Shown here in pieces: positions 23,622 to 32,153 of a stretch of DNA of 64,000 nt. The translations under genes and the position numbers were made by a program. The DNA comes from Nocardioides pinisoli. GTDB taxonomy: Bacteria; Actinomycetota; Actinomycetes; Propionibacteriales; Nocardioidaceae. Position 1 is the stretch's first letter; each line of letters starts with the position of its first letter. The notes below the pieces were generated by a model. That model was not told the DNA's origin, did no database searches, and saw only the letters and a list, made by a program, of their open reading frames with translations. The stretch lies in the NCBI RefSeq assembly GCF_024199985.1, contig NZ_JANARS010000008.1:124001-188000 (forward strand), given 5' to 3'.

Positions 23622-24955
23622 CAGGCGCCCAGCATCATCTGGCCGCAGACGCGGACGGTGTTGCCGTTGACCGCGCCGGAGCCGGGGCTGGCGAACCAGG
23701 CGACCGCCTCCGCGACGTCGACGGGCAGGCCGCCCTGCGCCATGGCGTTGAGGCGCTGGCCGACCTCACGGGTGGCGAACGGCACGGCGGCGGTCATCTT
23801 GGTGATGATGAAGCCGGGGGCGACGGCGTTGACGGTGGTGCCGTCGGGGAGCTCGTCGCACAGGCTGTCGACGAGGCCGATGACCCCGGCCTTCGACGTC
23901 GCGTAGTTGGTCTGGCCCATGTTGCCGCCGATGCCGGAGGTCGACGCGACACCGACGACGCGTCCGCCGGCGTTGAGGACGCCCGAGTCGAGCAGCTCGC
24001 GGGTGATCCGCTCGGGCGCGGTGAGGTTGACGGCGATCACGCTGCTCCAGCGGTCGTCGGTCATGTTGGCCAGCCTCTTGTCGCGGGTGATGCCGGCGTT
24101 GTGCACCACCACGTCGACGCCGCCGTGGTGCTCACGCAGGTGGTGGGCGATGCGCTGCGGGGCGTCCTTGGCGGTGATGTCGAGCACGAGGTGGTCGCCG
24201 TCGAGCTCGCCCATCAGCGTCTGCAGCTCACTGGCGGCCTGCGGCACGTCGACCCCGACGACGGTCGCGCCGTCACGGTGGAGGACGCGGGCGATCTCCT
24301 CACCGATGCCGCGACTGGCGCCGGTCACGAGGGCGACCTTCCCCGCCAGCGGTCGGTCCTGGTCGGCGACCTCGTCGGCGGTCACGGCGCCGTGGGCGCC
24401 GATGCGGACCACCTGCCCCGAGACGTAGGCCGACTTGGGGGAGAGGAGGAAGGCGAGCGTGGAGGCGATCGCCCCGTCGGCGGCAGGGGCGACGTACACC
24501 AGCTGGACGGTGCCGCCACGACCGATCTCCTTGCCGAGCGAGCGGGTGAAACCCTCGAGGGCGCGCTGAGCGACCCGCTCGGAGCCGGTGCGCTGCTCGG
24601 GCGGGGTGCCGATCACGACCACGCGGGGGCAGGTCTCGAGCCGACGCATCAGCGGGGTGAAGAACTCCTGCAGGGCGACGAGACCGGCGCTGTCGGTGAT
24701 GCCGGTGGCGTCGAAGACGAGGGCCTTGGCGCGGGCCCCCTCGTCCAGGTCGGTCGCGGACGCGATGCCGAGACCGTCGAGCGTGGTCGGCAGTGCCTCG
24801 GTCAGACGACCGTGGCCGCCCAGCACGACGAGCCCGTCCACGAGGGGTGATCCCACCGACCAGCGCTCGAGCGGGGTGGGGTTGGGCAGGCCGAGGTTCT
24901 TGACGATCAGCTTGCCGATCGGGGTGGACACGAAGCCCTGGTAGCGGTCGCTCAT
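23621..24955 (-). CDS. fabG4: High-molecular-weight 3-oxoacyl-ACP/CoA reductase
   Basis: 444 aa, about twice the size of normal FabG. An N-terminal ~200-residue flavodoxin-like domain (LERWSVGSPLVDGLVVLGGH, RVVVIGTPPEQRTGSERVAQ) is fused to a classical SDR domain: KVALVTGASRGIGEEIARVL for the cofactor, VVHNAG, and the catalytic Ser/Tyr/Lys in VASTSGIGG and YATSKAG. This is the HMW FabG4 architecture of mycobacteria. Expected to reduce 3-oxoacyl thioesters with NADH. An AGAGGAAG Shine-Dalgarno lies about 10 nt upstream of the ATG. Divergent from fadA2. Confidence 0.94.
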   Translation of the reverse strand: MSDRYQGFVSTPIGKLIVKNLGLPNPTPLERWSVGSPLVDGLVVLGGHGRLTEALPTTLDGLGIASATDLDEGARAKALVFDATGITDSAGLVALQEFFTPLMRRLETCPRVVVIGTPPEQRTGSERVAQRALEGFTRSLGKEIGRGGTVQLVYVAPAADGAIASTLAFLLSPKSAYVSGQVVRIGAHGAVTADEVADQDRPLAGKVALVTGASRGIGEEIARVLHRDGATVVGVDVPQAASELQTLMGELDGDHLVLDITAKDAPQRIAHHLREHHGGVDVVVHNAGITRDKRLANMTDDRWSSVIAVNLTAPERITRELLDSGVLNAGGRVVGVASTSGIGGNMGQTNYATSKAGVIGLVDSLCDELPDGTTVNAVAPGFIITKMTAAVPFATREVGQRLNAMAQGGLPVDVAEAVAWFASPGSGAVNGNTVRVCGQMMLGA

Positions 24956-25004
24956 GGTCGCGGTGCTTCCTCTTCACTGGTGGGGCTGGACGGTGCTGTC
25001 GATG

Positions 25005-25022
25005 TGTAACGCGTGCTGTAAC
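25005..25022. promoter_or_regulatory. Direct repeats of TGTAAC between fabG4 and fadA2
   Basis: TGTAAC occurs at 25005-25010 and 25017-25022, 12 bp apart, in the 138-bp divergent region. The shared GTAAC core with the palindrome upstream of fadA suggests a common regulator, but this is only a pattern match. Confidence 0.35.
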
Positions 25023-25093
25023 TCGGAGTCCACTTTTCGTGACGTGCCCCTCCCGCCGTTGGCGGCGGGCGACTCTCCCGCAAGGATAGGAAC

Positions 25094-26389
25094 ATGCAGC
25101 CCACCACCCGCCCCGTCGCCGTCGTCGGCGGCAACCGCATCCCGTTCGCCCGGTCCAACACGGTCTACGCCGGCGTCTCCAACCAGGAGATGCTGACCGC
25201 CGCCATCGACGGCCTCGTCGACCGGTTCGAGCTGCGCGGCGAGCGGCTCGGCGAGGTCGTGGCCGGGGCGGTGCTCAAGCACTCGCGCGACTTCAACCTC
25301 ACCCGCGAGTGCGTGCTCGGCTCGCGGCTGGCCCCCGAGACGCCCGCCACGGACATCCAGCAGGCCTGCGGCACCGGGCTGCAGGCCGCGATCCAGGTGG
25401 CCAACAAGATCGCCCTCGGCGTCATCGACGCCGGCGTCGCCGGCGGCACCGACACCACCTCCGACGCGCCGGTGGCGATCAGCGACAAGCTGCGCCGCAA
25501 GCTGATGAAGGTCAACTCCGCCAAGGACACCGCCAGCCGGCTCAAGGCCCTGGGGGCCATCCGCCCCGGTGACATCGGCCTCGACATCCCGCAGAACGGC
25601 GAGCCGCGCACCCGGCTCTCGATGGGCGAGCACGCCGCGCTCACCGCGCTCGAGTGGCGGATCACCCGGGAGGCGCAGGACGAGCTGGCCGCGCGCTCGC
25701 ACCACAACCTCGCGCGGTCCTACGAGGAGGGCTTCCACGACGACCTCGTCACCGCCTTCCGGGGCGTCGAGCGCGACAACAACATGCGCCCCGACTCGAG
25801 CGTGGAGAAGCTCGCCACCCTCAAGCCCGTGTTCGGCAGGGGCGCGGCCGCGACGATGACGGCCGGCAACAGCACGCCGCTGTCCGACGGCGCCTCGACG
25901 GTGCTCCTGGCCAGCGACGAGTGGGCGCAGGAGCGGGGACTGCCGGTGCTCGCCCACCTCGTCGACGCCGAGACCGCGGCCGTCGACTACGTCAACGGCC
26001 ACGAGGGCCTGCTGATGGCACCGGCGTACGCCGTCCCGCGGATGCTGGAGCGCAACGGGCTTACGCTGCAGGACTTCGACTACTACGAGATCCACGAGGC
26101 CTTCGCCTCACAGGTGCTGTCCACGCTGGCCGCGTGGGAGGACCCGGTGTTCTGCAAGGAGCGGCTCGGCCTCGACGCGCCGCTGGGCCCGATCGACCGC
26201 GACAAGCTCAACGTCAACGGCTCGTCGCTGGCTGCCGCCCACCCGTTCGCCGCGACCGGCGGTCGGATCCTCCCCGTCGCCGCGAAGCTGCTCGCCCAGA
26301 AGGCCGAGTCCAGCGGGACGGGCGGCCGCGCGCTCATCTCGATCTGCGCCGCCGGCGGCCAGGGCGTCGTCGCGATCCTCGAGCGCTGA
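25094..26389 (+). CDS. fadA2: Acetyl-CoA acetyltransferase (thiolase), FadA2-like
   Basis: 431 aa. Thiolase catalytic residues: Cys in QQACGTGLQAAIQ (about residue 94), NEAFA-type segment IHEAFASQVLST, His in NGSSLAAAHPFAATGG and the C-terminal Cys in SICAAGGQGV. Placement opposite fabG4 and the MaoC dehydratase matches the mycobacterial fabG4-fadA2 neighbourhood, suggesting a role in acyl-chain synthesis or degradation with those enzymes. The stop codon lies inside the first unit of the 31-bp repeat array that follows. Confidence 0.94.
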   Translation: MQPTTRPVAVVGGNRIPFARSNTVYAGVSNQEMLTAAIDGLVDRFELRGERLGEVVAGAVLKHSRDFNLTRECVLGSRLAPETPATDIQQACGTGLQAAIQVANKIALGVIDAGVAGGTDTTSDAPVAISDKLRRKLMKVNSAKDTASRLKALGAIRPGDIGLDIPQNGEPRTRLSMGEHAALTALEWRITREAQDELAARSHHNLARSYEEGFHDDLVTAFRGVERDNNMRPDSSVEKLATLKPVFGRGAAATMTAGNSTPLSDGASTVLLASDEWAQERGLPVLAHLVDAETAAVDYVNGHEGLLMAPAYAVPRMLERNGLTLQDFDYYEIHEAFASQVLSTLAAWEDPVFCKERLGLDAPLGPIDRDKLNVNGSSLAAAHPFAATGGRILPVAAKLLAQKAESSGTGGRALISICAAGGQGVVAILER

Positions 26390-26614
26390 CCGCGCACTTC
26401 CTCGCGCACCACGGCGCTGACCGGGCACTTCCTCGCGCACCACGGCGCTGACCGGGCACTTCCTCGCGCACCACGGCGCTGACCGGGCACTTCCTCGCGC
26501 ACCACGGCGCTGACCGGGCACTTCCTCGCGCACCCAGCGCGAGGAAGTGCCCGCTCGGCGGTCCGTAGCGCGAGGAAGTGCCCGCTCGGCGGTCCGTAGC
26601 GCGAGGAAGTGCCC
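26385..26614. repeat. 31-bp tandem repeat array in inverted halves
   Basis: Five units beginning GCTGAC start at 26385, 26416, 26447, 26478 and 26509 (exact 31-bp period) and share the core GGGCACTTCCTCGCGC (first copy has CGCGCAC). From about 26537 three units carry the reverse complement, GCGCGAGGAAGTGCCC, again at 31-bp spacing (26537, 26568, 26599) but with a different filler (GCTCGGCGGTCCGTA). The halves meet head-on and could fold into a long hairpin between the convergent fadA2 and methyltransferase genes. There are no spacers, so it is not a CRISPR. A bidirectional terminator or a REP-type element is possible. Confidence 0.9.
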
Positions 26615-26625
26615 GGTCGGCCGGA

Positions 26626-27240
26626 TCAGGTGCGGGTGAGCCGGAACCACTCTCCGCTCCGGCTGTCGGAGCCTCGCTCGGGTGCCGACGCGTCGGCCGC
26701 CGACCCGACACCCGAGACAGCGGTCACCGTCCAGCCACGGTAGGCCCGCTCGATGTCGTGGCGGACGGCCTGCTTCGGGCGCACGGGCCAGGCCCGCGGG
26801 CCTCCGGTGCGGATCAGGATGGTGGCGTCGGGCTCGGCGAGCTCGGTGACGCCGCCCGCCATCAGGGTGCGACCCACGTCGTCGAGGCTCTGGAAGCAGC
26901 CGACGTCGAGGTAGAGGTCGAACTGGCTGCCGACACCGGAGTGGACGAGGTGCCGGACGTCGCCGATGACGAACCGTGCGTCGGCGAGCCCGTTGCGGCG
27001 CACGGCGATGTCGACGGCCTGGCGCACGTTGTCGACGCCCATGGCGTCCCAGCCGCGGTCGAGGAGGAGCTTGGTGTTGGCGCCCCGGCCGCAGCCGAGG
27101 TCGATGGCGCGGCGGACCCTGTTGGGCCGCAGCGCCTCCTCACGGTCGAGGAGGTGCGAGAGGGTAGGCCGGTCCTGGCGGCTTGCCTTCTCCCACGGGA
27201 TGATTCCGGCGCGGTATGCGGTGGCGTAGCCGATGCTCAT
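26626..27240 (-). CDS. Class I SAM-dependent methyltransferase
   Basis: 204 aa from ATG 27240; the frame continues upstream into the pyrR leader and is not a plausible extension. Rossmann motif I is [20 protein letters not shown], motif [11 protein letters not shown], and [11 protein letters not shown] carries motif III, followed by [15 protein letters not shown]. The C-terminus is basic and variable. Substrate unknown. Transcribed divergently from pyrR, and it ends next to the 31-bp repeat array. Confidence 0.88.
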   Translation of the reverse strand: MSIGYATAYRAGIIPWEKASRQDRPTLSHLLDREEALRPNRVRRAIDLGCGRGANTKLLLDRGWDAMGVDNVRQAVDIAVRRNGLADARFVIGDVRHLVHSGVGSQFDLYLDVGCFQSLDDVGRTLMAGGVTELAEPDATILIRTGGPRAWPVRPKQAVRHDIERAYRGWTVTAVSGVGSAADASAPERGSDSRSGEWFRLTRT

Positions 27241-27323
27241 GTTCAGTTCCTGACCTGCGTGAGCGGAAAGTGCCGCTCCTCTCGGAGGGTACTCCTGCCC
27301 CGGCCCCGGGCCCGTCCGGCTGC

Positions 27324-27329
27324 TAGGGT
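27324..27329 (+). promoter_or_regulatory. -10 box TAGGGT of the pyrR operon
   Basis: TAGGGT is followed by a start region near 27336, giving an mRNA leader of about 58 nt before pyrR. This contrasts with the leaderless genes nearby and fits a leader used for control. Confidence 0.55.
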
Positions 27330-27340
27330 CGGGGCCGATC

Positions 27341-27382
27341 GACATCCTTTAACGAGCCGTCCCGTGAGGCGGAGAAGGAGGT
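27341..27382 (+). promoter_or_regulatory. PyrR-binding RNA leader upstream of pyrR
   Basis: The leader contains TCCCGTGAGG (27360-27369), an exact match to the PyrR-binding consensus UCCNGNGAGG, inside a short stem CCGTC/GGCGG (27357-27372). The Shine-Dalgarno AGAAGGAGG follows immediately. This is the layout of translational repression by PyrR-UMP known in mycobacteria. A nearly identical leader stands before carA at 41851-41893. Confidence 0.85.
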
Positions 27383-27393
27383 CCGGCGAGCAG

Positions 27394-27963
27394 ATGCCTG
27401 CCCCCGACGAGACCGTGCCCGACCCAGCGACGGTGAGGGCGGACCGCACCGTCCTCGACGCCCGTGACATCTCCCGGGCACTGACCCGGATCTCCCACGA
27501 GCTGCTCGAGCGCAACAAGGGTGCGACCGACCTCGTGCTGCTCGGCCTGCACACCCGAGGCGTGCCGCTCGCGAAGCGCATCGCCGAGAAGATCGCCGCC
27601 GTCGAGGGCGCGCCGGTCGCCGTCGGCGAGCTCGACGTGACGATGTACCGCGACGACCTGCGCTCCCAGCCCACCCGGCGCGCCCACAAGACCGCGCTGC
27701 CACCGGGCGGGATCGACGAGAAGGTCGTCGTCCTGGTCGACGACGTCCTCTTCTCCGGACGCACCATCCGGGCCGCGCTCGACGCCCTCGCCGACCTCGG
27801 CCGCCCCGGCGCCGTGCGCCTGGCGGTCCTCGTCGACCGCGGCCACCGCGAGCTGCCGATCCGCGCCGACCACGTCGGCAAGAACCTGCCCAGCGCCCTC
27901 GCCGAGCGCGTCAGCGTGCGCCTGGCCGAGGTCGACGGCACCGACGAAGTGACGATCTCGTGA
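27394..27963 (+). CDS. pyrR: Bifunctional pyr operon regulator / uracil phosphoribosyltransferase
   Basis: 189 aa. RNA-binding regulator that senses UMP and PRPP and also has uracil phosphoribosyltransferase activity. The PRPP-binding motif is [20 protein letters not shown]; also seen are [39 protein letters not shown] and [20 protein letters not shown]. The ATG is about 11 nt from the Shine-Dalgarno, which is tied to the PyrR-binding stem, so pyrR should repress itself. It overlaps pyrB by 4 nt. Confidence 0.96.
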   Translation: MPAPDETVPDPATVRADRTVLDARDISRALTRISHELLERNKGATDLVLLGLHTRGVPLAKRIAEKIAAVEGAPVAVGELDVTMYRDDLRSQPTRRAHKTALPPGGIDEKVVVLVDDVLFSGRTIRAALDALADLGRPGAVRLAVLVDRGHRELPIRADHVGKNLPSALAERVSVRLAEVDGTDEVTIS

Positions 27964-28916
27964 AGCACCTGCTGTCCATCGACGACCTCACGACCGACGA
28001 CATCCACGAGCTCTTCGAGACCGCCGCCGACATGCACGACGTGCAGGGCCGCGAGGTCAAGAAGCTGCCGGCGCTGCGCGGGCGCACGGTCGTCAACATG
28101 TTCTTCGAGGACTCCACCCGCACCCGGTCGTCGTTCGAGATCGCCGGCAAGTGGCTGTCCGCCGACGTCATCAACGTCAGCGCCAAGGGCTCGAGCACGT
28201 CGAAGGGCGAGAGCCTGCGCGACACCGTGCTCACCGTCTGCGCGATGGGGGTCGACGGCCTCGTCATCCGCCACCCGGCCAGCGGCGCCGCGCTCCAGGT
28301 CAGCCAGTGGGTCGACGCTGCGGTGGTCAACGCCGGCGACGGCATGCACGAGCACCCCACCCAGGCGCTGCTCGACGCCTACACCCTGCAGCGCCACCTC
28401 GGCTCGCTGGAGGGCCGCCACGTCGCGATCGTCGGCGACCTTACCCACAGCCGGGTGTTCCGCTCCAACATCCAGTGCCTGACCCGGCTCGGCGCCCGCG
28501 TGACCGTCGTCGCGCCGCCGACCCTGATGCCCAGCGGCATCGGGGCGTGGTCGGCCGCGGCGGGGTTCGAGACGTCGTACGACCTGGACGAGGTGCTGCG
28601 CGGTGCGGGTGCGCACGGAGCGGCCGACGCCGTGATGATGCTGCGGGTCCAGCGCGAGCGGATGTCGGGGGCGTTCTTCCCGAGCCCGCGCGAGTACACC
28701 GTCGGCTACGGCCTGACCCGCGACCGGCTCGCCCTGCTCAAGCCCGACGTCCCGATCTGCCACCCGGGACCGATGAACCGCGGCCTCGAGATCGCCGCCG
28801 ACGCCGCCGACGCGGCCCAGTCGGTCGTGCTGGAGCAGGTCTCCAGCGGCCTCGCGATCCGCATGGCCGTGCTCTACCACCTGCTGGCCGGGGACACCCG
28901 GGGAGGAATGGCCTGA
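27960..28916 (+). CDS. pyrB: Aspartate carbamoyltransferase catalytic subunit
   Basis: 318 aa, GTG start overlapping pyrR (GTGA). Joins carbamoyl phosphate and aspartate. Carbamoyl-phosphate motif [19 protein letters not shown], the [16 protein letters not shown] loop, aspartate-site segment [16 protein letters not shown] and the late [11 protein letters not shown]. No pyrI partner is present, as usual in actinobacteria. Translationally coupled to pyrR and pyrC. Confidence 0.97.
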   Translation: MKHLLSIDDLTTDDIHELFETAADMHDVQGREVKKLPALRGRTVVNMFFEDSTRTRSSFEIAGKWLSADVINVSAKGSSTSKGESLRDTVLTVCAMGVDGLVIRHPASGAALQVSQWVDAAVVNAGDGMHEHPTQALLDAYTLQRHLGSLEGRHVAIVGDLTHSRVFRSNIQCLTRLGARVTVVAPPTLMPSGIGAWSAAAGFETSYDLDEVLRGAGAHGAADAVMMLRVQRERMSGAFFPSPREYTVGYGLTRDRLALLKPDVPICHPGPMNRGLEIAADAADAAQSVVLEQVSSGLAIRMAVLYHLLAGDTRGGMA

Positions 28917-30199
28917 TGTCGTTGGTGATCAAGGGAGCCTCGCTCCTCGGTGAGCAGACCCGGGACCTGTACGTCGACGACGCGGGCGTGCTCGTCGACG
29001 AGGCGCCATCGGGCGCGGAGACGATCGACGCCGACGGCCTGGTCGCCCTGCCCGGGCTCGTCGACCTGCACACCCACCTGCGCGAGCCGGGCCGCGAGGA
29101 CGCCGAGACCATCCTCACCGGCTCGCAGGCCGCCGCGCTCGGCGGCTACACCGCGGTGCTCGCCATGGCCAACACCTCGCCGGTGACCGACACCGCCGAG
29201 GCCGCCACCCGTGTGTGGGAGCTCGGCCGTGAGGCGGGGCTGGTGCACGTGCAGCCCGTCGGCGCGGTGACGCGCGGACTCGCCGGGGAGGAGCTCGCCG
29301 AGCTGGGGCTGATGCACCGCTCACGCGCCGCCGTGAAGGTGTTCTCCGACGACGGCAGGTGCGTCCACGACGCGCGCGTGATGCGCCGGGCGCTGGAGTA
29401 CGTCAAGGCGTTCGGCGGCGTCGTCTCGCAGCACTCCCAGGACCCGTCGCTCGCCGGTCCCGCCGCGTGCTGCCACGAGGGCGAGCTGTCCGGTCGCCTC
29501 GGGCTGCCCGGCTGGCCGGGGATCGCCGAGGAGGTCGTCGTCGCGCGCGACGTGATGCTGGCTCGGCACACCGGGTCGCGGGTGCACGTCGCCCACGTGT
29601 CGACGGCCGGCTCGGTCGAGGTGCTGCGGTGGGCGAAGGCGCAGGCCAGGCAGGATGGGCACTGGGACGTCACCGCCGAGGTGACCCCGCACCACCTGCT
29701 GCTCACCACCGACCTGCTCGTCGGCTACGACCCGACCTACAAGGTCAACCCGCCGCTGCGCCCGCAGGAGGACGTCGACGCGCTGCGCGCGGCGCTCGCC
29801 GACGGCACCATCGACGCCGTCGCGACCGACCACGCACCGCACGCCCGCCACGACAAGGAGCACGCCTTCGTCGACGCGGCGTTCGGCATGCTCGGCATCG
29901 AGACCGCGCTGGGCGTCGTGCGCACGGCGCTGCCCGACCTGTCCTGGAGCGACGTCGCCCGCGTGATGTCGACGACCCCGGCGCGGATCGCCGGGCTGGC
30001 CGAGCAGGGACGGCCGCTCGAGCCGGGCTCGCCGGCCCACGTGGTGCTCGTCGACCCGGAAGCGGCCGTCACGGTCGACCGCGACGCCTCGGCCTCGCTC
30101 TCGCGCAACAACCCGTGGCACGGGCGCAGCCTGAGCTCCCGGGTCGTGCACACGGTCTACGGCGGCCGGGTGACGGTGCGCGACGGCGCGCTGGCCTGA
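28916..30199 (+). CDS. pyrC: Dihydroorotase
   Basis: 427 aa, class I. The ATG overlaps the pyrB stop by 1 nt. Zinc-site HTH in GLVDLHTHLREPGREDAETI, the AVKVFSDDGRCV segment, metal/substrate His residues in VSQHSQDPSLAG and VAHVSTAGSVEVLR, and ATDHAPHARHDKE near residue 305. Cyclises N-carbamoyl-aspartate. Last gene of the first pyr block: the downstream genes are unrelated and the pathway resumes only at 41899. Confidence 0.97.
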   Translation: MSLVIKGASLLGEQTRDLYVDDAGVLVDEAPSGAETIDADGLVALPGLVDLHTHLREPGREDAETILTGSQAAALGGYTAVLAMANTSPVTDTAEAATRVWELGREAGLVHVQPVGAVTRGLAGEELAELGLMHRSRAAVKVFSDDGRCVHDARVMRRALEYVKAFGGVVSQHSQDPSLAGPAACCHEGELSGRLGLPGWPGIAEEVVVARDVMLARHTGSRVHVAHVSTAGSVEVLRWAKAQARQDGHWDVTAEVTPHHLLLTTDLLVGYDPTYKVNPPLRPQEDVDALRAALADGTIDAVATDHAPHARHDKEHAFVDAAFGMLGIETALGVVRTALPDLSWSDVARVMSTTPARIAGLAEQGRPLEPGSPAHVVLVDPEAAVTVDRDASASLSRNNPWHGRSLSSRVVHTVYGGRVTVRDGALA

Positions 30200-30223
30200 C
30201 CGGCCCCGGGCCGCCGGCGCGGG

Positions 30224-30874
30224 TCAGCGACGCCGGCGCGGGCGGAGCTCGAGCACGTTGTCGTCACCGCGGTCGCGCAGCGTCGTACGACCCCGGGCGA
30301 CGGTGACGGTGTTGCGGTCACCGACCAGGACGACCCGGTCGGCGCGGCGCAGCTCGACGGTGTTGCCCGAGCCGGTGATGCGCGTGCGGTGGGCCTTGCG
30401 GGCCGTGAGGGCGTCGACCCCGCGCAGGCGGGCCAGGTTGACCTCGTCGGCGGTGAGCGACGAGAACGTGCTGGCGAGCTCGGCCGACTCGACGAGCCCC
30501 GAGACGGTCACGGTCGTGCCCGCGCCGGTCACGACGAGGGACCGCACGGACGGGGTGGTGATGCTGTTGCCGGGGCCGGTCACCTCGACGTCGTACAACG
30601 GCTTGGCGGTGACGGTGTTGTCGCCGCCCTCCAGGACGAGCCGGGTCGCCGCCGGCATCGTGACGGTCGCGTGGTCGGCGGTCACCCGTACGACGCCGCA
30701 CGTGCCCCGCAGGTCGTAGTCCACGTCGTCCCCGGAGAGCACCGTCTCGTCGCCGACCTCGCACTGGACGGGCAGGGCGGTCCTCGCGGCCTGCGCCGGG
30801 AGCGCGGTCGTCGTCGCGACCAGGACCGTCGCGGCGGCGAGGAGGGTGGGCAGGAGGCGGTGGCGAGAGCTCAC
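30224..30874 (-). CDS. DUF3060-type secreted protein
   Basis: 216 aa. GTG 30874 is placed by a TACGGT box ending 6 nt upstream. A Sec signal peptide (about 30 aa, LPTLLAAATVLVATTTALPA ending AQA) is followed by a short-repeat domain rich in Thr/Val/Asn (GGDNTVTAKPLYDVEVTGPG, GSGNTVELRRADRVVLVGDR). These GxxNTV turns are typical of DUF3060 right-handed beta-helix-like proteins. One Cys pair (QCEVGDE and GTCGVV) may form a disulfide. Probably exported; function unknown. Confidence 0.82.
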   Translation of the reverse strand: MSSRHRLLPTLLAAATVLVATTTALPAQAARTALPVQCEVGDETVLSGDDVDYDLRGTCGVVRVTADHATVTMPAATRLVLEGGDNTVTAKPLYDVEVTGPGNSITTPSVRSLVVTGAGTTVTVSGLVESAELASTFSSLTADEVNLARLRGVDALTARKAHRTRITGSGNTVELRRADRVVLVGDRNTVTVARGRTTLRDRGDDNVLELRPRRRR

Positions 30875-30880
30875 GTGCCG

Positions 30881-30886
30881 ACCGTA
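30881..30886 (-). promoter_or_regulatory. -10 box TACGGT, leaderless start at 30874
   Basis: On the minus strand TACGGT ends 6 nt before GTG 30874. This supports the shorter start, which also gives a clean signal peptide. Confidence 0.5.
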
Positions 30887-30920
30887 CGCAGGGTGGCGGG
30901 TCCGTGGGCCGTGGGATGGG

Positions 30921-31661
30921 TCACACGCCACCGGCGCGTCCGGTGGCCGGGTCGCGGTCGGTGAGGCAGTAGACCTGCCCGCCGGGAGCAGTGAGCACGG
31001 TCCAGTGGTCGAAGACCCGCTCGAGCCGGGCCCCGAGTCGGACGTGCTCCTCGGTGTCGGCGGCGCGGTCGGCCGTCGCGAGGTCGGGGTGGGCGCGCAC
31101 GGGCCCCTCGGGCTCGTCGAGCCGCTGGAGCAGGATCCGCAGGCGTCCGTACTCGACGAGCCGGGCGAAGTGCTCCAGCGAGCCGACCTGCACGCCGCGT
31201 CCGGTCAGGTCGGACCAGAAGGCGACCTCGGCGTCCCAGTGGACCGCGGGGATGTCGAGGCAGACCTGGTCGAGGATCGTCGCACCGTCGCGGACCAGGC
31301 TCGGCTCGCCGTCGACGAGGGTGTGGCAGAAGACCAGGCCGCCGGGGGAGCGCATCACCTCGACGTCGTGGTAGGTCCACGCCGTCGAGGCACCGAGCCC
31401 GCGGGCCCGCTCGACCGTCGCCGGGCGGTCGGCGGAGTCGAGGTCGAGGTGCACGCCCGGCGGCCCGTCGACCGCCTGCACCTTGGCGTAGGCCGCACCC
31501 GCCCGGGGGAGCAGCGTGAGGAACTGGCCCTCCTCGCCGCGTCGCTCCGACGGCGTCCAGCCGGTGGCGGCCGACCAGAACGCGACGGCCTCCTCGAAGG
31601 CGTCGGCCGGGGTGTCGAGGAAGAGCTGGATCCATGCGGGCGCGCTCGTGGTGGTCCCCAT
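30921..31661 (-). CDS. VOC family protein, two glyoxalase-like domains
   Basis: 246 aa from ATG 31661. Two tandem vicinal-oxygen-chelate domains: domain 1 from APAWIQLFLDTPADAFEEAV to GLVFCHTLVDGE, and domain 2 from ATILDQVCLDIPAVHWDAEV to GGQVYCLTDRDP. Metal ligands are only partly conserved, so it may bind a ligand (resistance-protein style) rather than catalyse. It stands divergently from another VOC gene at 31694, which probably shares ancestry. CAGGAT ends 6 nt before the ATG, consistent with a leaderless mRNA. Confidence 0.88.
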   Translation of the reverse strand: MGTTTSAPAWIQLFLDTPADAFEEAVAFWSAATGWTPSERRGEEGQFLTLLPRAGAAYAKVQAVDGPPGVHLDLDSADRPATVERARGLGASTAWTYHDVEVMRSPGGLVFCHTLVDGEPSLVRDGATILDQVCLDIPAVHWDAEVAFWSDLTGRGVQVGSLEHFARLVEYGRLRILLQRLDEPEGPVRAHPDLATADRAADTEEHVRLGARLERVFDHWTVLTAPGGQVYCLTDRDPATGRAGGV

Positions 31662-31681
31662 GCTGCGATCCTGACACGTCG

Positions 31682-31687
31682 TAGGGT
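31682..31687 (+). promoter_or_regulatory. -10 box TAGGGT, leaderless start at 31694
   Basis: TAGGGT ends 6 nt before ATG 31694. In the same 32-bp gap the opposite strand has CAGGAT (31668-31673), 6 nt before ATG 31661, so two back-to-back promoters fit between the two VOC genes. Confidence 0.6.
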
Positions 31688-31693
31688 CGAGCG

Positions 31694-32131
31694 ATGGACA
31701 CGCATCCCGCCGACTTCCCACCGGTCGTCCCGCAGCTGCTGCACACCGTGCTCGACGCGCGCGACGTGCGCCGGGAGGCCGAGTTCTGGCGCATGCTGCT
31801 CGGCCTCGTCTACCGCGAGGGCGACGATGCGCCGGACGACGGCAGCGCGGACGACTCGGACTGGCTGGTGCTCACCCACCCCGACGGGCGCCGCTGCCTG
31901 GCCGTGCAGCAGGTGGAGCAGCTGCCGGAGAGCCGCTGGCCCGAGCCCGGGCACCCCTCGGTCTCGCACCTCGACACCACCGTCCAGTCGCGTTCCGCGC
32001 TCGACGCGGTGCACGACCTGGTGCTGGAGCTGGGCGGTGAGCTGCGTCTGGACCGAACCGACGACCCGGAGGAGCCCCTGCGGGCCTACGCGAGCCCCGA
32101 GGGCCACGTCTTCTGCGTGTTCGTCGCCTGA
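31694..32131 (+). CDS. VOC family protein
   Basis: 145 aa, single VOC (glyoxalase/dioxygenase-like) domain: LLHTVLDARDVRREAEFWRM, LLGLVYREGD, DWLVLTHPDGRRCLAVQQVE, SVSHLDTTVQSRSALDAVHD and the final EGHVFCVFVA strand. Ligand unknown. It converges on the CoA-transferase gene with a 22-nt gap. Confidence 0.88.
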   Translation: MDTHPADFPPVVPQLLHTVLDARDVRREAEFWRMLLGLVYREGDDAPDDGSADDSDWLVLTHPDGRRCLAVQQVEQLPESRWPEPGHPSVSHLDTTVQSRSALDAVHDLVLELGGELRLDRTDDPEEPLRAYASPEGHVFCVFVA

Positions 32132-32153
32132 GCCCGGGCGGCCGGGCGCCAGG

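Noticed and set aside
26385..26614. CRISPR-like array
   Set aside because: The units repeat back to back at 31 bp with no unique spacers, orientation flips midway, and no cas gene is nearby.
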